Below are positions 1 to 18,000 of a stretch of DNA of 64,000 nucleotides, one piece after another. Source of the stretch: Pratylenchus scribneri (lineage: Eukaryota; Nematoda; Chromadorea; Rhabditida; Pratylenchidae); assembly GCA_030063045.1 (NCBI GenBank), contig JAQSEB010000105.1, forward strand, positions 310,001 to 374,000, written 5' to 3'. Positions within the stretch are counted from its first letter, which is position 1. Every line of letters starts with the position of its first letter. The position numbers were made by a program, and so were the translations under genes. The notes under the pieces were generated by a model. That model saw only the letters and a list, made by a program, of their open reading frames with translations, was not told the DNA's origin and made no database searches.

Positions 1-362
1 AAACCAGTTTAAATAATATATTACATATTAAAACTAAACTAGCAAACAAAAAGTGGTTTGTTTGAAATGTTTTCCTTTTAGGCGAAACGCGAAACGTGTA
101 AAGCCTAAAAATAATTTATTTTTTGAAATTATTACTAAACTAACAAGATAAATTCGATCGAAAACATTTTTTCCAGCACCATTCATCCATCATAGTACAG
201 TTCCAATTTTAGCCCATCCATAAAATCTATTTTCTTAAATTAGCTAAGCTTGCATTGCATTGAAATTATGCAAGCATTTATGCTTTTAATTTTTAGCTTT
301 ATCAAAAATTTTGCTGAACTATTACTATTGCTGCATATCGACTAAACAAATTGTCAATAAAA
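1..362. other. AT-rich upstream region, no gene seen
   Basis: AT-rich sequence before the first traced exon. It probably contains the promoter and 5' UTR of the zinc-finger gene that starts at 363. I see no RNA gene, repeat or supported reading frame here. Confidence 0.4.
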
Positions 363-1540
363 ATGAGCAAAGTGAAGTGCCTTCATTGTCCGATAAAACG
401 TTTGCCACATCAAGTTTGTATATTTACAATTGCTTTCTATACATTTATACAATTTTTTAGATGGAAGAACACGTTTTACATTGCAAAAAGAATAAACCAT
501 ACGAATGTGATATTTGCCACCAATGTTTTCCAACTGCAAAAGGTCTGGGCACTCACAAAGGAAATTTTCACACGGCAGATGAACGGGGAACATTATTCAG
601 ATGCCCGTTTGTTTTATTTTTTATTTTATAATTAAAAACCAAAACACAGTTATTGTCCGCATGGTTCCGATGACAAAAGAGCATTTGACAAACATGTGAG
701 TCGTCATGAAGAATCGGGAGGCCCTGGGTTCCGCGCGCGGTCGCGCTCCCGTGAACCGGCCCGCTCATCTGTTTCGAGTAATTCGGCGGCCAGTCCAGTC
801 CGAAGGTCATCTAGAGCCCGCTCATGTAATTCATCATCATCAGCTCCTCGGCAACGTGCACCATCCCGCAATTTCCGAGAAACATCCACGGTTTTTATTT
901 TTTTACATATATCATAAATTGATTAATTAGCTAAATTAATTATTGGGAAAAAACGCCTTGTATAATTTTATTTAAGAACAAAAATGAACTATTAATTCTG
1001 TTAATAAATTCACATTTATTTTTACAGACAACCAACTCGACCAATTCAACAACTATGAATTGGGCGTCAATGCCGCCAACCACAAACAATCTGCTGGGAA
1101 TCGACACGGAAAATCGTCGTGAGGTATTAATTTATATTTCTATATGAATAATTTTTATTAATTTAGGGTGGATCTTCCCAAGGAATATTGCCAATCCGAA
1201 TGGTTGCTAATGGTTTGCTGGAAATTGCCGTTCTCAACCCGGACTATGCGGAGCGCAAAATTGCTGAATACAAAAGGCAATTTGCGGCAACGGTCAACGT
1301 AATAATTATTAATATTCCCAAATTAAATTCAATTTTATTCCAGCAACTTAGTGCAATGAATCAGCGCCTTCGGGAATATTGCATTGCCGAGGGAATTCAA
1401 TTGACCACTGAGGACTTTGTCGAGGAGAAAATTCAAGGTTTTTCGATAGTAATTGGAATGAATATTTAATTATAAATTAAATTTCAGCCCTCAAAGCAAA
1501 GTACCCACAAATCTATGGAGAGCCTTCTGGTCAGCAATAA
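363..1540 (+). CDS. Three-finger C2H2 zinc-finger protein
   Basis: Seven exons trace cleanly (363-413, 461-606, 650-890, 1028-1123, 1167-1298, 1344-1437, 1488-1540) with GT-AG introns, giving about 270 aa. The N-terminus carries three fingers: CLHC...HVLHC (C2HC type, completed across the first splice), YECDIC...HKGNFH, and CPYC...HVSRH, the last completed by joining exons 2 and 3. An Arg/Ser-rich low-complexity stretch (RARSRSREPARSS) follows, then a Thr/Asn linker and a C-terminal helical region (LNPDYAERKIAEYKRQF). Zinc binding is established for the family, so a nucleic-acid-binding nuclear role is inferred. I do not recognise a specific orthologue. The start at 363 is the first ATG in frame with the first finger. 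Confidence 0.8.
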
Positions 1541-1936
1541 ATGATGGATAAATATGGAGAAGAATGAATGTATGGATAAATTGCAAATTAATGAAATTTT
1601 TCTAAATTTATTTATGACAGCAGTGGCCTTTGAATCGCAAAATTTTTCGGGTTTTTTAAATTATATTTCCTCATATCAGTATTATTATATTTTTCGCATT
1701 TGATAAATATTTTCTATGGGATAAATATTTTCATAATTTTTTTTTTACTGATTGATTGATTTCGGTTTGAATTTTTTATATTTGTTCTAAATTTTAATAT
1801 AATTTAATTTAACATTTAAAACTTTCGGGAAAACTAATAAATAAGATTAACACAAAAATGCTTAATTCAATTTACATTATCCATTGTTTTAGATTCCATT
1901 GTTTTAGATTATCAACCAAATTTTATCCGAATAAAA
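1541..1936. other. Intergenic, nothing recognised
   Basis: AT-rich spacer of about 400 bp between the zinc-finger gene and the downstream demethylase on the same strand. I find no coding, RNA or repeat signal. Confidence 0.4.
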
Positions 1937-7522
<5,586 letters not shown>

Positions 7523-7822
7523 ATGAAAATATTCGCACTTTCTAGTCAATTAAGCATAGTAAGGTCATTCATTTGTTGCCCTTCGAATTTGATCTTTTTA
7601 TTGTTTATTTATTTCTCTCAATATTTCGAATTTCCAATTATTTATGATCCATATTTACCTGTTTATTTTATTTGTTATTCATTAATTTATTTGCATTTTT
7701 AATAAAATTGAATTTACTCAATTTGTGGAAATTTAATTAAATTGATGAATTTATCAATGAATATTTTTATTTTAATTATTTTGTAAATATGAAATCAAAT
7801 TTGTTAGCATTCCTGCACAAAA

Positions 7823-9563
7823 ATGAGTGATATGGAACAACGGCATAAATCATCACCAGCCCCAATTGAATTTGAATTTGACGATTCAAGAATGGGCACA
7901 AAAGAATAGTTGAGTGATTTTTTATTACGGAATATTTGTTTAAATCAATTTTAGTTGGGATAATTTTTACGATTCTGAATTGGCAAATTTTGAGGACACC
8001 GGCGACGAGGGTGAGGTAGTCCACAATTTATATTTTATTATACTGGTAAAAATTAATTTGCAATAAATTAATTTGCAATAATTTTTGGATAGTAGTTATT
8101 TGGTGAAAAATTGATTTAAAATGACGAAAAGATTTATAATATAACGGTTTAATGGTTTGTCCTAGACTCCAAAACCCTATGCCATATTGGATAGAGCTAG
8201 TTAGACGCATTGAATGGTAAATAATTGTCATATTTGAGCAAAAATTAAGAGTATTAAACCGGTTAAACCATCTTATGGTTTTTGGTCCAAAACTTATTTA
8301 AAATTGGTTAAATTTATGCAAATTTTATGAAAACATCCATTTCTTCAAAGTCTATTCTATTGGGTATATTTAGTTTGCGGATCACAGGAGAATAAACCAC
8401 TGAATCGCTATAATCTTTAGTTATATTCACTACTGTGGTCTTTTCGTCAAATTAAATTGTCAAAGCCTAAGGAGGGCCTTTCCTATTTGTCATACTGTAC
8501 CCATTCTCATTTTGCCTAATTGCCCCATCATCCTATCAATCAAATATTGCCTCAATCCACATTTATAAAGTAGCCTTTTGCCTTTACCCTTTACTTTATT
8601 ATCACATTTTCCCGCACAATTAATAAAGAATAATGTACCACTTTAGCCCTAGATTAGGACTAATAAAAATAATTCCCATTTTTCCCAATTTATTCAATTC
8701 AAATTCACTTAATTCAGATTTGGTTCGGCATTTCGGCAGAGCAGCGAATTCTCAAATTCATTGTTGAGAGAATTCCATTGTCAGCTCGAATTTGCGATTT
8801 GGGCTCTGGGAATGGCGCACTCCTCCGTAAATTGAGAGACAGAGGATATTCCAACCTTCATGGATTGGATTATTCCCAAAAGGCGGTGGAATTGGCCACA
8901 AGGGCCTCATCTCCTTCGCATTGCAATGAAAGTGGTGGCCGGAGTACCCGAGAATCGACTGGGAAAATTGCATTGCCAATTCAATTTCGGGTAAATTCCA
9001 AATAATAGTCCCAAAATCATCAATTTTTTAGGTTGTTGATTTAACTTTGGATAAATTGGACGGCGATTTGCATCAAAAATTCGACATTCTTGTGGATAAG
9101 GTGGGAAAATATGTCCAATATTTATTCTAAATTAATTTAATTCATTTTAGGGCACATTGGATGCAATTTCCTTGGCCCCAGGAAGGCAAAAATTGTTGGC
9201 CAATTATCATCGAAATATTTGCAAACTTTTCCGCTCCGCCGACGAAATTGATGATGATTTTGAATTACTTGGTACATTTCCATCATTATTTTCACAATGC
9301 ATCAAATTTTCCTTTAAGGTACAAAGGATTCGGCAGTGGTTCGAATGCGGCGAATGCAAAAAAGATTATTGCTGATTATTTCTTGCAATTTCACAAAAGA
9401 TGAATTGGTGGATTTGCTGGAAACGGATGATGGCCTTCGATTCTGTGCGGAATTGCCAAATCCATCCGGCACTGGGACAATCAAATTTGGGGGCAAAATT
9501 GGCGCCACAACCACCGGGGCAATCTTCCAATGGAAGAAGACGGAGGAGGACTCAACTCAATAA
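7823..9563 (+). CDS. EEF1AKMT2: eEF1A lysine methyltransferase 2 (METTL10/Efm4 type)
   Basis: Six exons (7823-7908, 7955-8015, 8718-8990, 9032-9100, 9151-9271, 9319-9563) encode about 284 aa. The N-terminus MGTKEYWDNFYDSEL ... GDEGEIWFG is the signature of METTL10. Motif I of class I SAM methyltransferases follows as ICDLGSGNGALLRKL. Next come FDILVDKGTLDAISL, the strand LLLIISCNFTKDEL, and a final GAIFQW strand. Family enzymes trimethylate a lysine of elongation factor eEF1A in the cytosol. Intron 2 (8016-8717) is enlarged by two MITEs. The region just after motif I (RASSPSHCNESGG) is less conserved than expected but stays open. Stop to next ATG spacing from KDM7 is about 300 bp on the same strand, compatible with co-transcription but not proof of it. 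Confidence 0.88.
8146..8427. repeat. MITE family A copy in EEF1AKMT2 intron 2
   Basis: Left end TATAACGGTTTAATGGTTTG followed by TCCTAGAC. The inner palindrome TTAAACCGGTTAAACCATC and the right end CAGGAGAATAAACCACTGAA are present. Same layout as the copies in KDM7. Confidence 0.75.
8462..8670 (+). repeat. MITE family B copy, shortened
   Basis: Carries the family B core: CCTATTTGTCATACTGTACCC, then CTATCAATCAAATATTGCC, and an end reading GATTAGGACTAATAA. It directly follows a family A copy in the same intron. Confidence 0.75.
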
Positions 9564-10888
9564 AATACATTATATTTACAATATAAATAATGAACTTAAT
9601 TGGATTTATTTTATAAAAATTTACTCATTCATTCTAGAAATAATTAATAAAAAAATAAAATTTTATTTATTTAAAAATTTTTATTCTTTTTTGTCCATGT
9701 TCTTTGCTATAAAAATTAAAAATGGCAAAAATTTTCCTATTTATTTCAAATTTTATTGAATGAAAAAATGTATGGGATGCAAAAAATTGTGTTTTTTTTT
9801 CTGTTCCCTTCGAGCATATTGTAAAATGTCAACAATGCCGCCTTTCCTATTCATCCTACTGTACCCCCACTTCCTTTCCTAATCATCCTGTCAACCTATC
9901 AATCAAATTTTGCCCCAATCTGCCTTTTAAATCCACCATTTTTCTTCTTTTAATGCTTTTTACCCTTCATATTACTATCATGAAGAATAATTTAAGTCGA
10001 ATTCCTTTAATCTCTATTCCGTTCATGTTCATTGGGTAACTGGGGGCTTAAGTAAGCCTTCGCCGAAGGCCAAGACGGAGAGCCTAGGCCCAGCTCTCGT
10101 TCCAAACCACTTAAACCCATAGATTACGACTAATAATTTATTCGTAGTCATAAATTCAATTCCTATTCCGACAATTTCAGTCAATTTTCGAACATTTTCA
10201 TCAAATTTAATTATAATTTTCACTCAAAAAACAACTGACTGCATAAAAAACAATCTCATTTTGATCTTCACTTCAATACTTGAAGGATAAACTTAGGAAA
10301 AGGGAATAATCCCTACCAAAAAGCAAACAAAATAAACAGAATTGTCCGTGAAATGAAGCTTGGAGAGCGGAGAGGGGCATTAGATTTTTGCAGCAAAGCG
10401 TCGAGAGGAAGCCAAAAAAAAATGAATGAGAAGCAAAAGAAAAAGAAAAAGGATGAAATTAGATGCCGCCAAAAGACAAAGGAAGGAGGATGGCGGCAGC
10501 CGGCAAATGGCAGTTGAAAGGAAGCTTTGGCCATTGGGGACATCGGCAAGGGCCATCTTCCACCGATTCCAATGGAATGAATGAATATTCAATGCGCCCC
10601 ATTGAATGCTGGAACCGTGTTGATGGCCTATGCGTGCCCTTGGCCCATCCTTCATCTTCCAATAACCACCAAGCTATTTTCCTCTATAATTCCCGCATAT
10701 TCCGTGTTCCGTCAAATTCATCTATCCATCCATCTTTCTTCATCAGTTTTCATTCATTTTTATTTCTCATTCATAATTTTATTGAATTAATTTGCCTATA
10801 GGAAATATCGTGAGGAAAGGCCAATTCTGTTTTTGACATTTTTTGGGTTATTCATCCCACAAAAACATTTATTTTTTTGCCATTTAAA
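9564..10888. other. Long intergenic region, no confirmed gene
   Basis: Contains an AT-rich tail, a family B MITE (9826-10139), and a somewhat more G+C-rich stretch at 10330-10700. Overlapping short ORFs occur on both strands there, the best being a Lys/Arg-rich plus-strand frame from 10463. None shows a recognisable domain or splice-supported extension, so I leave them uncalled. The stretch may include the promoter or an unseen first exon of the gene at 10889. Confidence 0.4.
9826..10139 (+). repeat. MITE family B copy, near full length
   Basis: Starts near CAACAATGCCGCCTTTCC, followed by ATTCATCCTACTGTACCCCC and CCTATCAATCAAATTTTGCC. A G+C-rich inner segment (GGCCCAGCTCTCG) follows and it ends GATTACGACTAATAA. 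One of eight family B copies in the window. Confidence 0.8.
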
Positions 10889-11297
10889 ATGTCAGCCTCT
10901 TTTCTACTTCTCCGAAACAGTTTCCCCTCTTCAAGTGGCCATCAAAATGCAAATGAATGCGGTTGTGGAAAAGCCTGTTGCTTCAGTTATGATGCCCAAA
11001 CTTGTTGCCTTGTGATTTTGCCGGTCACCGCTGCATTCGTCTTTTTCATTTGGCTATTTTTTCAGGCAAATAAATTACCAAAAATATTTTTAAATTGCGT
11101 CCATTTTTTAGAAAGGACATTTGGCTGTTGGCCTGGTTTTGGCCCAACTTTTTGCCATCGTTTTTCTGGGCATTCTTGCCTTTCTTATGGCCGTCGCATT
11201 GAGGCGATGCTGGCGACGTTCCCGCTCTTATTTTTGGCCAAAAACAAAAAATGGAGAGAATGGCACGGGTGGCGAAGATTGTGGAAATGAACAATAA
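10889..11297 (+). CDS. Cys-rich protein with two membrane segments, unknown function
   Basis: Two exons, 10889-11065 and 11112-11297, encode about 120 aa. The intron starts with GC (CAG|GCAAAT) and ends TTTTTTAG; reading straight through instead breaks the second hydrophobic segment. The N-terminus has a Cys cluster (ECGCGKACCFSYDAQTCC). The first hydrophobic stretch is VILPVTAAFVFFIWLFFQ, then a second is GLVLAQLFAIVFLGILAFL, followed by a basic Arg/Trp-rich tail (RRCWRRSRSYFWP). The word CGKACC also occurs in the Cys-rich protein at 54365. No family recognised. The sequence CTCCGAAACAG at 10910-10920 could be an acceptor for an upstream exon, so the start is uncertain. Confidence 0.6.
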
Positions 11298-12045
11298 AAA
11301 CAACAACGAATTTAATTAAATAATTTAATTGTATTTTATTCAAAATTTTTGAAGATTAAAGATATTATTAGTAAGTACTAATCTATTGTTGAAATGCCTT
11401 GGGGTGAGAGCTGGGGCCTAGCGCCGGTGCCTAAGCCCCCGGTGGCCCAATAAATGGATAAGGGATTAGGGGTCTTTAAATTATTCTTTATTATGTAATT
11501 GTGCGGGAAAATGGATAATAATGTGAAGCGGAAAAAGCATTAGAGGAGAGGAAAGGGCTGATTTATAAATGGGGATTGAGGCAATATTTGATTGATGAGT
11601 TGACAGGGCGATTAAGAAAAAAAGTGGGGGTACAGTAGGACAAATAGGAAAGGCCTTTAGCCATTATTGTCATTGATTTTAACTTGACAGATACCTTTAA
11701 CAAATTTGAAATTATTTTTTTTTTGGTTTTTTACCCTCCTCATTTAATCCGATGATCGCTGTCCCTGTGGTTTAATAATTCAACAGTGAATAACCAAACC
11801 CAATTCATCAATTCATTCATATCATTTTCCATTGAGCAATAATCCGTCAACCTTGAACCATTTCCCTCAATCCAACCTCATTTTGATTGTATAAGTGTGT
11901 GTGTTTTTTTTATGTTGAATAGAAATGAGGATATTTTTATACCATTTTTAAACCGATCAATCCCCGACACATTGACTTCCAATGCGAATTACATCTTTTC
12001 ATTTCTCATTTGTGCCCTATTTTGAAAAGTAAATCTCCAACCAAA
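11298..12045. other. Intergenic with a family B MITE
   Basis: About 750 bp upstream of the glucuronosyltransferase. Nearly half is a minus-oriented family B MITE; the remainder is AT-rich and presumably holds the promoter of the downstream gene. Confidence 0.5.
11366..11676 (-). repeat. MITE family B copy, minus orientation
   Basis: Minus-strand copy: begins with the TTATTAGTAAGTACTAAT end, then GGTGAGAGCTGGGGCC, GGCAATATTTGATTGAT and GGGGGTACAGTAGGACAAAT, and ends near GCCATTATTGTCATTG. Confidence 0.8.
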
Positions 12046-15000
12046 ATGTCCAAAATGTGCCATTTTCTTCCCATTTGCATCCTCATTTTTCTTATAAATT
12101 TCATTTCTGCTCGAAAATTTGAATTGGCCCTTTTCGCCAGCAGTGGTTGTTATTCCCACGATATTATGGTTTGGAATGGAAATGGCCCAAAAATATTCGA
12201 ACATTCCCAATCAAAGATGCTCGAAATTGGCCAAACATTTGAGTCCATTTTGGGGGCCAATGAATCCCCTCAAATTCATTGGGTCCAAATATTTGCCTAC
12301 GATTTTGGTTTCGGCGGTCAATTGCCGAGGCCAAATCATTGGAAAAGTGTTGTGGTGGATTTGACGGAAAGCAGCAAGGGAGGGAATGAGGATGAAGAAG
12401 GTCATTTTTATTTCATTATAAAGCATTATTTAAGGCTAATTAGCCTTTTTAACTATATTTTAGGCTTCACTTCAGCATAAAATTAATTTTATTATTAAAT
12501 TAAAAACAGAAAGGGAAGCAAGGGAAATGCAAATATATGGGCATAAATTACTTTGGCAAATGAATGTTCCCTTCGATCATGTCTGTTTTTATGGCCATAT
12601 ATTAGTATTCTCTGCTTCCAGGATCGACTCTGGGATTTGCGTGGTGCCTATTTTTTCTTCCATGTTTTGCGTTGGAATAATCGGCTTTGCCATCGATTTG
12701 TTCGTTCTCCGGAATTTCGTCACTTTTTGGCCAACACCAAAATTGAATTGGTTGTGGTCGATCATTTCATTCAGGTATGGCCATAAAATTTAATAATTGG
12801 CCCACTTTACTTTCAAAAAAAGGAATGCTTCGAAATGGCCGCTTCCCTGTTGAATGCCTCCATCACTGTACAATTCTCGAATTGGCCAATTGCGTATCCC
12901 TTCCCTCCTCCATCTGATCATTTTGATTATTTATAGTGATGGTTACATTACCTCATTCAATGTGCCAGCACCTCCTTCGGCTTTCCCGATGACTGGCACT
13001 GCATATTCACCAAAAGGTCATCCGAATAATGAATTCGATTACATAATCATTAATGCTAAATATTTTGGATATTAATAATGTAGTAAAACCATAATTTGTT
13101 TGGCAAATTTATTTTATTCTGAATACCGTAAATTTTAATTCCCCATGGGGAATATCAATGTCTCAAAAATGTGGGGAATTATTAGAAAGCGGGGAATTAA
13201 AAGAGTTTTTACGGTAATTGAATTCACCATTTTTAGATTTATCCAATTTCATTGTCCGTCTGAAGAATTGCCTTTGGCATTTGGTGATTATGGGGGCAAG
13301 GAACATTCAAGCAAATGTGGTCAATCAATTCTACGAATCCATAGGACATCCTCAAGTCATTCATTAAAAACATTTTTTAAGTAAATTAATTTTTTTCGTC
13401 TAATTTATAGATAAATTTGGACCAAATGGAGGCCAAACATTTATTTTATGCTGGGCGGGCTGAATTTCTTGCTGAATCTATTCGGCCAATCAACAACCGG
13501 ATAAAACATTTTGGATGTACAAAATGCAACTCATACATAAATGTGGAGGAAAACAATCCTTCTTTTGTGACGAAAAATCAAAACGGGAAAATAGAATATG
13601 GAAAGAAAATGGAAAGAAGTTTGGCCAAAAAGAAGGGAGGTAGAATTTGGCCACAAAATTGTGGAAATCAAACTTCGATGATGGCAACAAAAATGATGAT
13701 GCCATTTTTGATCTTAAAAAGTGAAAATTGCACAGAAATAAAGGCTAAAATTTGGATGGGCGAAACAATGAAAATTAAATCCATGGAAAAAGAAGAAAGA
13801 TGGAATCAAAATGGAATTGATTGGCAAGAATTGGAGCAAACAAATTTTATATTGACCACTTTTGGCAGTGTGGCAAAGGTCCACAAAAATATACAATAAT
13901 ATTCCAATGAATATTTTCAGGTGGAATTTATGCCGCCTAAATTGTTTTCCATTTTTTTGCATGCATTTTCCCAATCGCCTAATTTGGTGATTTGGCAGAC
14001 TAATAGTGCGGTGGAGAAAATTATGAATGAAACAAAATTACCGAAAAATGTGCGAATTGTACGATGGGCGCCGATCAAAAGAATTTTGGGTGAATTTTTG
14101 AGTGGAATTGAAGGGGAAAATATTCTCCTAAACAGCTCATTCAAATCTGCGTTTTTCCATTTTGCATGGGGGAATAAATACATTGAATGAGGCATTGACA
14201 TTTGGCAAACCAATTTTGGGACTTCCACTTCAAGTAAATTTATTCAAAAATGGTCAAATTTAAAATAAATTTTTCTTTATTATATAACCATGATATTTTA
14301 ATTTAAATCATGTGCTTCTCAAAAAAATGCAAATAGAGATAGATAATAAAAGAAAAGGAGAATTATTTTGATTTAATGAAAGAATAAATATAGTGTTGCG
14401 AAAAACGCTGATAATTAATCAAGACCATATCATGCAAATTTCACTTAATTCCAATTCTAAATAATTTCGCCTGTTCTGATTTTAATAATTCCGCCTGTTC
14501 TGATTTCAATAATTCCGCCTGTTCTGATTTTAATAATTCCGCCTGTTTTGATTTTAATAATTCCGCCTGTTTTGATTTTAATAATTCCGCCTGTTCTGAT
14601 TTTAATAATTCCGCCTGTTCTGATTTTAATAATTCCGCCTGTTTTGATTTTAATAATTCCGCCTGTTCTGATTTTAATAATTCCGCCTGTTCTGATTTTA
14701 ATAATTCCGCCTGTTTTGATTTTAATAATTCCGCCTGTTCTGATTTTAATAATTCCGCCTGTTCTGATTTCAATAATTCCGCCTGTTCTGATTTTAATAA
14801 TTCCGCCTGTTTTGATTTTAATAATTCCGCCTGTTCTGATTTTAATAATTCCGCCTGTTTTGATTTTAATAATTCCGCCTGTTCTGATTTTAATAATTCC
14901 GCCTGTTCTGATTTTAATAATTCCGCCTGTTTTGATTTTAATAATTCCGCCTGTTCTGATTTTAATAATTCCGCCTGTTCTGATTTTAATAATTCCGCCT

Positions 15001-18000
15001 GTTCTGATTTTAATAATTCCGCCTGTTTTGATTTTAATAATTCCGCCTGTTTTGATTTTAATAATTCCGCCTGTTCTGATTTTAATAATTCCGCCTGTTC
15101 TGATTTCAATAATTCCGCCTGTTCTGATTTTAATAATTCCGCCTGTTTTGATTTTAATAATTCCGCCTGTTTTGATTTTAATAATTCCGCCTGTTCTGAT
15201 TTTAATAATTCCGCATGTTCTGATTTTAATAATTCCGCCTGTTTTGATTTTAATAATTCCGCCTGTTCTGATTTTAATAATTCCGCCTGTTTTGATTTTA
15301 ATAATTCCGCCTGTTTTGATTTTAATAATTCCGCCTGTTTTGATTTTAATAATTCCGCCTGTTCTGATTTTAATAATTCCGCCTGTTTTGATTTTAATAA
15401 TTCCGCCTGTTTTGATTTTAATAATTCCGCCTGTTCTGATTTCAATAATTCCGCCTGTTCTGATTTTAATAATTCCGCCTGTTCTGATTTTAATAATTCC
15501 GCCTGTTCTGATTTTAATAATTCCGCCTGTTCTGATTTTAATAATTCCGCCTGTTCTGATTTTAATAATTCCGCCTGTTCTGATTTTAATAATTCCGCCT
15601 GTTCTGATTTTAATAATTCCGCCTGTTCTGATTTTTAATAATTCCGCCTGTTCTGATTTTTAATAATTCCGCCTGTTCTGATTTTAATAATTCCGCCTGT
15701 TTTGATTTTAATAATTCCGCCTGTTCTGATTTTAATAATTCCGCCTGTTCTGATTTTAATAATTCCGCCTGTTCTGATTTTAATAATTCCGCCTGTTCTG
15801 ATTTCAATAATTCCGCCTGTTCTGATTTTAATAATTCCGCCTGTTTTGATTTTAATAATTCCGCCTGTTCTGATTTTAATAATTCCGCCTGTTTTGATTT
15901 TAATAATTCCGCCTGTTTTGATTTTAATAATTCCGCCTGTTTTGATTTTAATAATTCCGCCTGTTCTGATTTTAATAATTCCGCCTGTTCTGATTTTAAT
16001 AATTCCGCCTGTTCTGATTTTAATAATTCCGCCTGTTCTGATTTTAATAATTCCGCCTGTTTTGATTTTAATAATTCCGCCTGTTCTGATTTTAATAATT
16101 CCGCCTGTTTTGATTTTAATAATTCCGCCTGTTTTGATTTTAATAATTCCGCCTGTTTTGATTTTAATAATTCCGCCTGTTTTGATTTTAATAATTCCGC
16201 CTGTTTTGATTTTAATAATTCCGCCTGTTTTGATTTTAATAATTCCGCCTGTTCTGATTTCAATAATTCCGCCTGTTCTGATTTTAATAATTCCGCCTGT
16301 TTTGATTTTAATAATTCCGCCTGTTCTGATTTTAATAATTCCGCCTGTTTTGATTTTAATAATTCCGCCTGTTCTGATTTTAATAATTCCGCCTGTTCTG
16401 ATTTTAATAATTCCGCCTGTTTTGATTTTAATAATTCCGCCTGTTCTGATTTTAATAATTCCGCCTGTTTTGATTTTAATAATTCCGCCTGTTTTGATTT
16501 TAATAATTCCGCCTGTTTTGATTTTAATAATTCCGCCTGTTCTGATTTTAATAATTCCGCCTGTTCTGATTTTAATAATTCCGCCTGTTCTGATTTTAAT
16601 AATTCCGCCTGTTCTGATTTTAATAATTCCGCCTGTTTTGATTTTAATAATTCCGCCTGTTCTGATTTTAATAATTCCGCCTGTTTTGATTTTAATAATT
16701 CCGCCTGTTTTGATTTTAATAATTCCGCCTGTTCTGATTTTAATAATTCCGCCTGTTTTGATTTTAATAATTCCGCCTGTTCTGATTTTAATAATTCCGC
16801 CTGTTCTGATTTTAATAATTCCGCCTGTTTTGATTTTAATAATTCCGCCTGTTCTGATTTTAATAATTCCGCCTGTTTTGATTTTAATAATTCCGCCTGT
16901 TTTGATTTTAATAATTCCGCCTGTTTTGATTTTAATAATTCCGCCTGTTTTGATTTTAATAATTCCGCCTGTTTTGATTTTAATAATTCCGCCTGTTCTG
17001 ATTTCAATAATTCCGCCTGTTCTGATTTTAATAATTCCGCCTGTTTTGATTTTAATAATTCCGCCTGTTCTGATTTTAATAATTCCGCCTGTTTTGATTT
17101 TAATAATTCCGCCTGTTCTGATTTTAATAATTCCGCCTGTTCTGATTTTAATAATTCCGCCTGTTTTGATTTTAATAATTCCGCCTGTTCTGATTTTAAT
17201 AATTCCGCCTGTTTTGATTTTAATAATTCCGCCTGTTCTGATTTTAATAATTCCGCCTGTTCTGATTTTAATAATTCCGCCTGTTTTGATTTTAATAATT
17301 CCGCCTGTTCTGATTTTAATAATTCCGCCTGTTTTGATTTTAATAATTCCGCCTGTTCTGATTTTAATAATTCCGCCTGTTCTGATTTTAATAATTCCGC
17401 CTGTTTTGATTTTAATAATTCCGCCTGTTCTGATTTTAATAATTCCGCCTGTTTTGATTTTAATAATTCCGCCTGTTCTGATTTTAATAATTCCGCCTGT
17501 TCTGATTTTAATAATTCCGCCTGTTCTGATTTTAATAATTCCGCCTGTTCTGATTTTAATAATTCCGCCTGTTCTGATTTTAATAATTCCGCCTGTTTTG
17601 ATTTTAATAATTCCGCCTGTTTTGATTTTAATAATTCCGCCTGTTCTGATTTTAATAATTCCGCCTGTTTTGATTTTAATAATTCCGCCTGTTCTGATTT
17701 CAATAATTCCGCCTGTTCTGATTTTAATAATTCCGCCTGTTTTGATTTTAATAATTCCGCCTGTTTTGATTTTAATAATTCCGCCTGTTCTGATTTTAAT
17801 AATTCCGCCTGTTCTAATTTTAATAATTCCGCCTGTTTTGATTTTAATAATTCCGCCTGTTTTGATTTTAATAATTCCGCCTGTTTTGATTTTAATAATT
17901 CCGCCTGTTCTGATTTTAATAATTCCGCCTGTTTTGATTTTAATAATTCCGCCTGTTTTGATTTTAATAATTCCGCCTGTTCTGATTTCAATAATTCCGC

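Noticed and set aside
10313..10801. Overlapping ORFs on both strands in a slightly G+C-richer stretch
   Set aside because: No domain, signal peptide, splice-consistent extension or conserved motif favours either strand; could be a promoter or UTR.
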